Source of the DNA: Hirsutella rhossiliensis
Lineage: Eukaryota; Ascomycota; Sordariomycetes; Hypocreales; Ophiocordycipitaceae
Direction: 5' to 3'
Assembly (NCBI RefSeq): GCF_020360975.1
Contig: NW_025408668.1
Location: 930,001 to 994,000, forward strand
DNA length: 64,000 nt
Shown here: piece after piece, positions 47,501 to 55,289 of the stretch
How the letters are laid out: each line of letters starts with the position of its first letter
Position numbering within the stretch: position 1 is the stretch's first letter
Notes under the pieces: model-generated
What the model was told of the DNA's origin: nothing
The model's input: the letters and a program-made list of their open reading frames with translations, nothing else
The model's database searches: none
Translations under genes and position numbers: made by a program

Positions 47501-49192
47501 GAGATCCATGAAATATGTTTGTGCTCTTCGTGACTGAGCACTGTTCTTGGGTCATCTGAAAATTCTCCTCGTGGTTGCCATTCTCGTTGTAGAGCTGTAA
47601 AGGTGTCGACCGCGGCGATAGCCACAGCGTAGTCTCCTCCGCGTGGTGCCGGTTGGTATCGAATCATCGCAGCTTGTTGGTTTTCCGTGAGAATTTGAGG
47701 TATTTGCTGGGTTCCAATTTTGAGCATCTCTTCGAATTCTTCGAAGTATGGGGCGTGTTCTCCAATCGTGGCGTTTTCCTTAGTAGTGAGGGTGGTGGTG
47801 CGAGTTCGTTTTCGTCTTCTGTTTCTTCGGGTGTCTCTTGTTCTTCAGAGCTTGTGTCGTCGACACTCCGTTGATCTTCTTCGGGTTGTTGTCCGAGTTT
47901 TGTGAGCATAAGGGCTGCGTCCGTGTCCTCTTTGTTATGTTGTTTGTAGACTGCCCGTCTTTGCTGTCGGTCTTTAATTCGCATGTCTTCCTGGAATCGT
48001 TTGCCGTTCTTCCTGATCCAGTCTTGTGAGACTCCTTCAGGATAGGGATATTCTGTCTCTGCGAATTTGACTTGTTTCGGTGTCGTGGAATCCCTTCGTT
48101 GCATCATTGCAAGGGTTCTCTTTGGTGGTTTTGGAAACCATCCGGTACCTTGTTTGTCGCTTAGGTGTACCGTACATTTGTCGTCGTAGCATGCAGTCCA
48201 GTTAAGGAGTTCATGCTTTGGTTCCTGTTTGTTAGTAGCGTTTAGGTGTTTCTTACCTTCTGGGGCTGGGGCCCAGTGGGTTTTCTTCTCCTTGCGAGGT
48301 TGTCTGCATTCTTTGGAGTAATGTCCAAGTTTCCCGCAGTTGAAACACTTTCCTTTGCTTTTTTGGGTTGCGTCCAGGTCCATCCTGCCTGGGTTAGTTG
48401 TGTGGGCGTAGGCAATGGGAGTTTCGCGCTTCTTCTTGTAGTTGGCGCGTCGGTTGAAGTTGTTCCCATAGGAAGGGTTCCAGTTTCCTCTTCCTTGCTT
48501 CTTTTCTTGGCGTCGCGCATACTGTCTGTCGTCGATTCGTACTGCCATAGCAATGTAGTCCGAGAGGTTGTCAGGTCGATTTTCCTTGTAGAGCTCGTCC
48601 TTGACTTCTTCTTTAAGTCCGTCGTAGAATCGTGACATAAGGGGTCGTCGTCCCAATCAAGCTTTGAGGTGACTTGACGGAACTTCGCAGCATAATCCGA
48701 TGCTGAGATCCTTTGTCGGAGTTCTCGAAGTTTCTGTTCGGCCTCTCGTTCCTCGTCGGTTGTTCCGAATACCTTCGTAATGGCTTCTTCGAATCCTTGG
48801 AAACTGGCAAAGACTTCGTCTGTCTCGTTGTCTCGTCGCGCTGGTTGGTTGTCGAGAAAGTCCCTCATGATGGGTCCAAACCAGGCGAGTGCCGTTCCAG
48901 ATAAACAATTTCCTGCGTGGAGTACCTTTTCGACTGGGTCCGAGAGCTTGGTCGGATAGAATCGGTGGTAGTCTTTGAGTTGGGTGAGAAAGTCTCGAAG
49001 CGTGCCATGAGTACCGTCGAATGGTCCTGGCTGTTTTGGTTTGACTGCTTCTCCGATGTCCCTGACTTGTCCGTTGCCTCCTCCGTTCCTGAGCACTTGG
49101 ACCTCCTGTCGAAGGCTGATGATTTCGCGCATCATGTCCTGCGGCGACACGGTGTGTCCCGAGTTGGTTGATCCAGTTTGCTGTGCAGGCAT
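43068..49192 (-). CDS. gag-pol polyprotein of the intact gypsy, one frame with seven single-base losses
   Basis: Probable single-ORF polyprotein, as in Tf1. The start is ATG 49192-49190 (MPAQQTGSTNSG); the upstream in-frame TTG at 49243 lies against the primer-binding site and is unlikely. The stop is TGA at 43070-43068. Frames change at 48641-48644, 47778-47779, 47471-47472, 46713-46715, 45683-45686, 45038-45041 and 44582-44583, always in a run of the same base. At each place the RIP-mutated relatives R1 and R2 have one more base. Adding seven makes the region exactly 2,044 codons (2,043 residues). Order: Gag, CCHC knuckle, Cys/His array, protease, RT, RNase H, integrase, chromodomain. No RIP-type stop was found. 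If the losses are real the element is non-autonomous; if they are assembly errors it may be active. Confidence 0.85.
44584..45041 (-). CDS. RNase H domain
   Basis: Degrades the RNA of RNA-DNA hybrids during reverse transcription. Visible motifs: KEFTWDDKANEAFECIK entering the domain; IELETDASDFALGAQIGQ (catalytic TDAS); PIAFYSKKLHGAELNYP; YDKEFLAIIQAFKEFRHYL (catalytic Glu); VYTDHKNISHF (catalytic Asp); and IRWAECLSEFDYEIIHRKG. This is the normal Ty3-type RNase H that directly follows RT. The frame breaks just after NGRADA, at GG 44582-44583, where relatives have three bases. Confidence 0.9.
45042..45686 (-). CDS. reverse transcriptase domain
   Basis: Motifs in order: MKDRTPLPLISELRDRL, FTALDLKGAYNLIRM (first catalytic Asp), WMTAFRTKFGLFEYLVMPFG, LTNAPATFQRMIN, VVVYLDDILIFS (catalytic Asp pair intact), FLGHTISPGEI and QSFLGFANYYRRFIKDF. 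All are the expected Ty3/gypsy RT signatures and none shows a RIP change. The upstream frame break (TTTT 45683-45686) falls just after MFVPKK, the downstream one (TTTT 45038-45041) just after LTKKEK. Confidence 0.95.
45687..46715 (-). CDS. aspartic protease and linker to RT
   Basis: The protease reads VLDIQIAGHHVHALLDCGAM, then GNYVSPRVINRYRLPW and further on DIGEHDLVLGLPWLQ. The catalytic Asp is present in D-C-G-A rather than the usual D-S/T-G-A; R1 and R2 are consistent with the same Cys, so it is a family trait. A lysine/glutamate-rich linker follows (EQINKELESRETSSQKKEQ), then the RT entry HSQWDHEICLKDGRTPTFHK and YPVMFVPKK. It begins after the break at TTT 46713-46715. Confidence 0.9.
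46716..47779 (-). CDS. Gag-protease linker carrying a Cys/His motif array
   Basis: Two readable stretches joined at AA 47471-47472. The region contains repeated motifs of the form C-X4-C-X2-H: CVYLDCMIH (about 47475-47503), CLSETCKIHKHAKIGEWH (about 47233-47286), CAHPNCKVHEHEKARAWHKRH (about 47081-47145, given here in part) and CEAAQCKQH (about 46875-46912). A fifth, CYDDKCTVH, lies upstream at about 48140-48195. After the His come basic residues and often Trp-His. The motifs can be traced in R1, where Cys and His have become Tyr. Zinc or RNA binding is likely from the pattern; no function is established here. Confidence 0.7.
47780..48644 (-). CDS. Gag C-terminal part with CCHC zinc knuckle
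   Basis: Continues Gag as FYDGLKEEVKDELYKENRP and NLSDYIAMAVRIDDRQY, the typical end of a Retrotrans_gag domain. A basic tract follows, then KCFNCGKLGHYSKEC, a perfect CX2CX4HX4C nucleocapsid knuckle (about 48290-48350). Then come WTACYDDKCTVHLSDK (first Cys/His motif) and an acidic stretch rich in Glu, Asp and Pro. The break at CC 47778-47779 ends the readable frame after PPSLLR. Confidence 0.9.
48645..49192 (-). CDS. Gag N-terminal part (capsid)
   Basis: Starts MPAQQTGSTNSGHTVSPQ. A short coiled coil follows (MMREIISLRQEVQVLRN), then the capsid-like Retrotrans_gag region: KPKQPGPFDGTHGTLRDFL, YPTKLSDPVEKVLHAGNCLS, GTALAWFGPIMRDFL and LRELRQRISASDYAAKFRQV. The frame changes within DDDPL at the four-C run (48641-48644); R1 and R2 have the extra base and read on into the next segment. 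Confidence 0.9.
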
Positions 49193-49244
49193 GTTGACAG
49201 TTATGCGATATTGCTCAGAGAGACGCGGTATCGTTCTGAACAAG

Positions 49245-49254
49245 AGCTTTCAAC
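49245..49254 (-). promoter_or_regulatory. self-priming primer-binding site
   Basis: On the element strand GTTGAAAGCT begins one base after the 5' LTR. It is perfectly complementary to AGCTTTCAAC inside the same LTR (49451-49460), about 40 bp downstream of the TATA box, near where the transcript should begin. No TGG-type tRNA match is present. This is the Tf1/sushi arrangement, in which the mRNA 5' end primes reverse transcription. Confidence 0.65.
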
Positions 49255-49450
49255 GTGTGACGACCGGTGATATTCCCAAGGGATAAACCTGTCGAGGGGT
49301 TTATGTTGGCAGATACAACAGGGCGTGGTCTGAGCAATGATAAGTATGTCACGTTGGTGATGAGTCGGAGGTCGTAGACCGTAGACTGTAACCAGGTAAT
49401 CAAGTGATCGGAATCAGAGATGAGATCGTGATAGGGATCGTAATGATTGT

Positions 49451-49460
49451 GTTGAAAGCT
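49451..49460 (-). promoter_or_regulatory. self-primer segment of the 5' LTR
   Basis: AGCTTTCAAC on the minus strand, complementary to the binding site at 49245-49254. The corresponding segment of R1 is AGCTTTTAAT, pairing with ATTAAAAGCT. Confidence 0.6.
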
Positions 49461-49498
49461 AAAGAGCTATCTAGTCTAAAGGAGTGAAATGGGGCAGC

Positions 49499-49506
49499 TA
49501 TATATA
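49499..49506 (-). promoter_or_regulatory. TATA box of the 5' LTR
   Basis: TATATATA within an otherwise GC-normal LTR; the same in the 3' LTR at 42138-42145. The distance to the self-primer segment is about 40 bp. Confidence 0.65.
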
Positions 49507-49724
49507 CCCAACTGCCCGTCTCTGATCGCGAGGTGCTGGAGGTGATCACAGAGGTGATCACCTTGATCGATGAACGATCCGTCGAGCACCGCTCGCTTGA
49601 TCGTAAGGCGATCCACCGATCACCTTTCGCATGGTCACGTGATCCTTCAGCGGTTAGTCATCCCTGGCCCGTGTCATGGCCATCCGTTGGTCGGGTCGTA
49701 ACATCCGTTGGTCGGGTCGTAACA

Positions 49725-49982
49725 TTATAGTCTAAAGAGTATAATTTAAATTTCCCTTAAGTCTAGAGAATTTATATTCTTTTTATCTACCTATTTTATA
49801 TAAATTCGGTATTATTTCGTTCGTAGGGATCGAGAAGTCTAGGCGGGAGTTTAAGAGCGTAGGAAGGTAGAAAAAGTTATTAGGAGGATTTTCGAAAGGA
49901 ATTTTAATCGGGTATTTCGATAGGAATTTTAAAGGTATAAGTTAATTTCCCGGCTTAAAAGGAGTAAGCCGGGCTTATAACC
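49725..49982 (-). mobile_element. copia C gag start and leader
   Basis: Begins with the TTATA duplication and continues copia C from 41889. A perfect 9-bp hairpin (49949-49973) stands next to the 5' LTR; the bases between hairpin and LTR, GGTTATAAGCC on the minus strand, are the likely primer-binding site and resemble that of copia A. Confidence 0.7.
49949..49973 (-). promoter_or_regulatory. perfect 9-bp hairpin beside the copia C primer-binding site
   Basis: CCCGGCTTA, loop AAAGGAG, TAAGCCGGG. It is a GC-rich perfect stem in AT-rich DNA; part of the stem overlaps the presumed primer-binding site. Confidence 0.55.
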
Positions 49983-50372
49983 TCTAAAGGTATATAAGCA
50001 AAAGCGGAATTTTAGGAAATCAAGGAATCACGTAAGACTACGTAATAAAGGGGAAGAAGGAGTATAAGGTAGGATTTTTAACGGAATTTATTAGTAGTGT
50101 ATTAGTATATAGAAGAGGTGTTTAAAGGAGGTTGGTCGTGCCGGTGTTCTTAAGAGGTCTTAGCTAGCATTCTAAGCTAGCTCTGTTCCTTCGATTCCCG
50201 ATTATACGATAACCGGCAACCCGTTTAATGCATAATAACATGCAAAATAACGAGCGATTCCTACTCTATAGGATAAGATTTTGTCTATAATTAATATACT
50301 ACTTATTAGCTTATATAATCGGGAGAGTATATTATAGCTGCTTTATTTATAGTAGGAACACCGTTCCTTATA
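49983..50372 (-). repeat. 5' LTR of copia C
   Basis: Direct repeat of 28991-29380, with slightly less RIP damage (for example GTCGTGCCGGTGTTC kept). It ends CCGTTCCTTATA and is followed by the AGAAC duplication. Confidence 0.85.
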
Positions 50373-50729
50373 AGAACCTATAGTCTTACGTTAACTATTA
50401 CGTTATAATTAGACTACCTACTAAGTTAGGAAGATATACTATAGATAGAGCTTTTTAAGTACTATAAAATATACTAGAAAGCTAACTAATTAGTCTATTA
50501 ATAGGCGAGTAATAGTCTATAAAAAACAAAGGATTTCCCTAGGAGTAGTAGATAGAATAAGTAAGTTTATAAGTATCCTTTATAACGCTATTCTTTTAAT
50601 ATATTATTTAGCCCCTTATATACTTATTATAAATTCCGGACGAAATCCTACCTTATACTCCTTCGACTAATCTTTCCGCTTACGTTATTAATTACCCGAT
50701 TCTACGCTTATTACTTATACCTTTTTATA
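50373..50729. mobile_element. family B LTR, right half
   Basis: Begins with AGAAC, the copia C duplication, and matches 12520-12875 with transitions. Ends TTTTTATA. Confidence 0.75.
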
Positions 50730-51890
50730 GTATCTCTTATATAAAAAAAGGAATAAAGGTAAAAGCTAATACTTTTATAGAAAAATATAAGGCCTTTTTA
50801 ATAACCCTTTTCTAACCTTAGACTCTAGCCTTAGCCCCTTTCTTAGCCCCCCTTAAAGCCTAGAAAAAAAAGAGCCTTTAAGCTATATAGGTAGTAAGGG
50901 TATAGCTAAGTAAGACTAGCTAGAGCTTAAGGACCCTAAGATTAAGAGGGCTATTTTTAGCTCTTTTAATAAGAAAGCCCTTAGCTTAAACTTTCTTAGC
51001 TTCCTCTTTATTTAATATACTTATAAAGCTATCCTTATAGTCTTTAATAAGGCCTATAAAGCTTTATTTAACTAAAGATACTACCTTAAAGTATAAAAGA
51101 AAGCTATAAGAATTATACTTCTTAAGTAAAATAAGCTAAACTATATTATTTATAAGGCTTATAAGATTATAAGTTTACTTACCTACTTAATAAAGGTCCT
51201 TAAAAAGCTATATATTACTTAGTTAAGCTATTTAGCTAATATAGCTAAGCTTTTAAACCTTATATAGCTAAGGGAATAAAACTAGTAGTTAGCTATAAAT
51301 ATAGCCTTCCTCCTTTTATATTATATTTTAAAAATAAAATTAAGAAATAAATAAGAAGGCTATTATTAATACCTTTTTATTAAATATAAAAAGCGCCTTT
51401 AACTTTATATTAAAGGAATAGCTTATAAGGGTCTTAAAGGACTTAAACTTCCTTAAGGCCTTAATAAGCTAAGTAAACTAGCTCCTTACTAAATAAAAGA
51501 TCTAACTAGCCTTTAAGGGGTAAGTTTAGCCCTTTATAGACTAAGTAATAAAGGTACCTTAAGGGTTCTTTATTAGCCTTATTTTATTCGTCTTATATAT
51601 AAGGGGGATATTAGAAGTAAGGGGTATTAAATATCTTATATAAATAAATTTAGTATCTCTATAACGTTAACCTTAGCTAAGAAGAATATTTAGTAGCTAG
51701 ATACTATAGCTATTAACTTATTTAAATAAGCTAAGAAGTAAGGGGTTTATTTCGACCCTTTTAAGATAGAACTTATTTAGTTTAATACGTAAAGACAGCC
51801 TATTTTAGAGGGTATAATAGTAAGGGGCCTATTTTTTAAAGTAAAGCCCTTAATATAGTAGCTAGGAGTCTTCTTTAACTTTAGGCTACT
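50730..51890 (+). pseudogene. Tad-like LINE reverse transcriptase (dead)
   Basis: Best-frame translation near 51545-51610 gives G(F)FISLILFVLYIRGIL, fitting the LINE RT motif 'QGSPLSPILF.LYI..L'. Shortly after, at about 51640-51680, YINKFSISIT fits 'YVDDFSI.V', with both catalytic Asp codons altered, then AKKNI and, near 51755-51785, FDPFKIELI*FNT fits 'FD..K.ELIHF'. Stops are of the RIP type. A copia C solo LTR interrupts at 51891. Confidence 0.75.
51886..51890. repeat. target duplication of the copia C solo LTR (left)
   Basis: CTACT here and at 52459-52463. Confidence 0.8.
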
Positions 51891-52458
51891 TCTTAAGGTA
51901 TATAAGTAAAAGCGGAATTTTAGGAAATTAAGGAATTATATAAGATTACGTAATAGAGGGGAAGAAGGAGTATAGGGTAGGATTTTTAATAGAATTTATT
52001 AGTAATATATTAGTATATAGAAGAGGTATTAAAGTTAATAATTCTCTATCTATCTACTAGCGGACATACTATCTTATATAGATAATTATAACTAAACGGA
52101 AGAACCTTTCGGGACTAGATTTAGGCTGCCGTATAGCCCTAAGACTAGGGAATTCCGTAATACCTCGAGTAAATCTAGAAGTGTCTTAGTTCTACTAATA
52201 TTCGTGTTTAAAGGAGGTTAGTCGTGCTAGTATTCTTAAGAGGTCTTAGCTAGTATTCTAAGCTAGCTCTATTCCTTCGATTCCTAATTATACGATAACC
52301 GGCAACCCGTTTAATATATAATAATATATAAAATAACGAGCGATTCTTACTCTATAAGATAAGATTCTATCTATAATTAATATACTACTTATTAGCTTAT
52401 ATAATCGGGAGAGTATATTATAGCTGCTTTATTTATAGTAGGAACACCGTTCCTTATA
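51891..52458 (-). mobile_element. solo LTR of copia C with a 178-bp extra segment
   Basis: Starts TCTTAAGGTATATAAG and ends CCGTTCCTTATA with CTACT on both sides. It matches the copia C LTRs except for about 52028-52205, an extra 178 bp absent from both full-element LTRs. The extra part retains CpG and more GC than its surroundings and has no obvious inverted ends. Confidence 0.8.
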
Positions 52459-52463
52459 CTACT

Positions 52464-54070
52464 ATTTAAATAATATATTAAGAAGAAGGTAGCTTTTATA
52501 TAAGCTACTTATAAAGGACTATTTTACTTAGTCTTTATATAAAAAGGCCTATCTTTTAAAGCTTTTAAGTAGATTTATTAAGCTTATATAACCTCGATAG
52601 TAAACTATAAGGCCTAGCTTTAGTATAAAAGGCTTAAGACCCTTAGGAGCCCTATAAAGCTATTTTAAAGGCTTTAAAATTAAGCTCTTTTAATAGTCTT
52701 AAGGCCTTTAAAGGATCCCTTATTAAGGCCTTAGAAGCTAAAGTAGTACTATAGCTACTAAAAGTATAATTTAAAAGGGTATACCTTTCTTATACCTTTT
52801 AAACCTTATACTTACTACTTAGTTACCTTATAAAGTAAGCGTATAACCTAGCTATATAAGATAACTTTACTAACTTAAGCTTTATCTTAAGAGCCTTAAG
52901 TTATATTAAGCCTTATATATAGCTCTTTTACCTTTTTAAAGACTTAGTAGCTATTATTAGACCTAATTATAACTTATAAAGAAGGAAAGCTAGCTAAGAA
53001 CCCTTATAGGCCTTAAAGCCTAAGGCCCTTAAGCCCTTAGCTAAGAAGTAATACTAACGCTTCTTAGCTAGCTTAGCTAGCCTAAAAGACTTTAGATTAT
53101 AGCCTATAGCCTTTTATATTAATAGCTTTAAGGGGTGCCTTAAAAGGTCCTTTATAAAGACTAATACTTACTTTTTTTATAAAATAAGCTTAGAAAATAA
53201 GCTTATTAAAATATACTATAAAGACCTAGGACCCTTTATTAAAGTAGCTAATATAAAGCTATTTATAATACTAAGGGTCTTAGAAGACTTAGCTAAAAGG
53301 CCTTAACTCTTAAAGCCTAGCCCCTTTAACCCTCTTATAAAAGCGTATATCTTTATAGATAGCTAAGCTACTATAAAAAAGGTTATAAGCTTCTTAAACC
53401 TAGCTATATATATTAAAAAGCTCTTAACTAGCTTAGAAGCCTTTTATAATATATAGCTATATTAATACCTTAGCTACCTAGGGATCTTTAGTAATAAGCT
53501 AGCTAACTAGCTAGCTAAGAAAGGCTTAGAGGCCCTTACTTAAGGGACCCTTTTTATCTTTATTAGCTACTTATAAAGAAAGGTTTAGTAAGCTACTAAA
53601 GACTATTAAAAGGGCCTTTAGGCTACTAAGGTAGCTAAAGGCTTTAAGGCTAAGAGCTTAAGTAAGTACTATATATTTATTTAAAAGACCCCCCGCTTAG
53701 CCCTTAGCTTAAAAAAGACCTTATAAGGAAGCCTAGGCCGACCCTCTTAGCCTTTTACTAGCTCCTTTTTAAGGCTAGCTTCTTATTCTCCTTCTTAGAA
53801 AAAGCTTATAAGGTAGACTAAGATAATTACCGCTATAGCTAAAGAAGGTATATAGCTAGGCACCTTATCTTAAGGTACCTAAACTATAAGGGGGAAAGAG
53901 GGGTCTTTTACTAGACCTTTAAGAAATAAAAAGGGGCCCTTAGCTAACCTCTTTTTTATAGCTTTAAAGAAGGAAGGGATGCCCTTTTAACCTTTTTAGC
54001 TAAGATAGAAATAAGGATAGCTAAGTAGCTTAAAAAGGAGTAACCTAAGGGCCCTAAAGCCCTTAAAAGG
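52464..54070 (+). pseudogene. Tad-like LINE: RT end, RNase H and C-terminus (dead)
   Basis: Resumes the LINE after the solo LTR. Near 53345-53400 the translation IFIDS*ATIKKVI fits the RNase H 'FTDSQAAIKA'. Near 53460-53540 YLGIFSNKLAN*LAKKGLEAL fits '...GI.GNE.AD.LAK.G'. RNase H at the end of ORF2 is a Tad-clade trait. The element seems to end near 54070; the AT-rich tail contains no clear poly(A). Confidence 0.7.
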
Positions 54071-55008
54071 GGAAAATACTATATAAGAGGAACTAAATTA
54101 ACCTTTCTTTTATCTTTACTTTTATAGCTACCTTTTCCTTAATTAATTATAAGCCCTTAAGCTTTATAGCTAGCTAAGACTATTAATAAAGGCCTAGGCT
54201 CCTTTTAGCCTTACTATAGCCTTAGAGGCTTTATATAAGTAATAATATAAGATAAAAGGTTTTAAAGAGAATTATAAGTAGTACCTTAAGTTATAATATA
54301 CTTATATTAATATAAGGAGTTAATAACGCTTATAAAAATAAAGGTAAAAAGGCCTATAAAAAAAGGTAGTAAGGACTTATACTTATTATTATTATTATTA
54401 TTATTATTATAGTAGCTAGTAATAAAGAGTATTATAAAGGTAGCGAGTATAAATAAAGTAGTAAGGGTAGTAATAGTATAAGTAAAAAGGTTAATAGCTA
54501 AGAAGCTAAGTAGTAAGTAGCGTAGAGTAGTAATAAGTATAATTAAGGTAGTAAGGGTAGTAAGTAAGGTAGTAAGTAAGGTAAGGGTATAGTTAATAAA
54601 GTTATTAATCTTAGTAAAATAATAAAATAAAGTAAAGAAAGATATATTAAATTATTTAAATAGCTAATAAGAGTATAAGTTAGCTTATATATAAGTAGTA
54701 GTATATAGCTAGGTATTAAGAGGCTTATAGTTTTAGTTATAGCTATTATTATTAATATTAGTAATAGTAGTATAGTTAAAAGAAAAAAGTAATAAAAGCG
54801 CGCTATTAAGTTATTAACTTCTTAGCTATATATAAATATATAATATTAATATTATAAAGGACCGCTTATAAAAAGTAAAGTAAAGACCTTATATAAAAGT
54901 ATTTACTTTTATTATAAGTTTAAGTATTAACTTAGACCTTATCTAAAAGTATTATAAAGTAAGGTAGGCTATTAATATAAATATATATTTAATAGTAGTA
55001 AGTATAGT
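54071..55008. other. AT-rich intergenic DNA with simple repeats
   Basis: No gene seen. A (TTA)n microsatellite of about nine units lies at 54383-54410, followed to about 54620 by loosely repeated AGTA/GTAAGG words. Around 54830-54990 short near-repeats of TAAAGTAA type occur. Nothing else recognised. Confidence 0.5.
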
Positions 55009-55185
55009 TATAAGGGCTTTTACCCTATATAGGCCTAGACTAGGGTTAAGGCTAAGTCTATATATAAGCGGCCTCCGCGCTTATATAGGCTAAGCCTATA
55101 CTTCTCTTCCTTTTCCTCTTTATAGATTATTAACCTTCTTTTAATAGACCGTACCTAAGCCTATACCTCTACCTACTTTATAATA
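55009..55185 (+). repeat. 5' LTR of the gag-only element
   Basis: 177 bp, direct repeat of 56699-56875, differing by transitions. Confidence 0.8.
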
Positions 55186-55289
55186 GTATAATCTACCCTT
55201 TATTTTACCCTCTCTATATCCCTATATATAGAATAGCTATTTTTAGCTGCTTTTAAAGCCGACGATTAATTACCTAGTTTAGTTAAACC

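Larger units (their letters stand above)
41895..49724 (-). mobile_element. intact, un-RIPped Ty3/gypsy chromovirus (Tf1/sushi type)
   Basis: A 7,830-bp element with normal base composition, standing out sharply from the TA-rich surroundings. The 469-bp LTRs appear identical by reading, which means very recent insertion. It has TG...CA ends, a 5-bp duplication, a TATA box, a self-priming binding site, a polypurine tract and a full set of domains: Gag, zinc knuckle, protease, RT, RNase H, integrase and chromodomain. An antisense gene lies in its 3' region. Seven one-base losses in homopolymers interrupt gag-pol; see the separate entries and the finding on them. It lies in the gag gene of copia C. 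Confidence 0.95.
49256..49724 (-). repeat. 5' LTR of the intact gypsy (promoter LTR)
   Basis: Identical as read to 41895-42363. Drives gag-pol toward lower coordinates. Confidence 0.95.
28991..50372 (-). mobile_element. Ty1/copia element C, minus strand, with two gypsy insertions
   Basis: LTRs of 390 bp at 28991-29380 (3') and 49983-50372 (5') and an AGAAC duplication. The element's own DNA is 28991-31270, 39121-41894 and 49725-50372, about 5.7 kb; the rest is gypsy R2 and the intact gypsy. It is less damaged than copia A: long stretches of gag, protease, integrase and RT can still be read on the minus strand with only occasional RIP-type stops. It sits within a family B LTR, itself inside the LINE. 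Confidence 0.9.

Noticed and set aside
44540..48656. Programmed ribosomal frameshifting in gag-pol
   Set aside because: Seven shifts would be needed, several inside single domains, and the relatives have an uninterrupted frame at the same sites.
43083..49286. Many open frames of 60-146 codons on the plus strand opposite gag-pol
   Set aside because: They mirror the coding strand of the intact element and lack the motif support that the antisense gene at 42484-43079 has.
16022..54070. Host genes between the repeats
   Set aside because: Every stretch with protein-like signal matched LINE, copia or gypsy domains; the remainder is AT-rich without open frames.
54383..54620. CRISPR-like or satellite array
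   Set aside because: A simple TTA microsatellite and irregular AGTA-type words; no regular repeat-spacer pattern.
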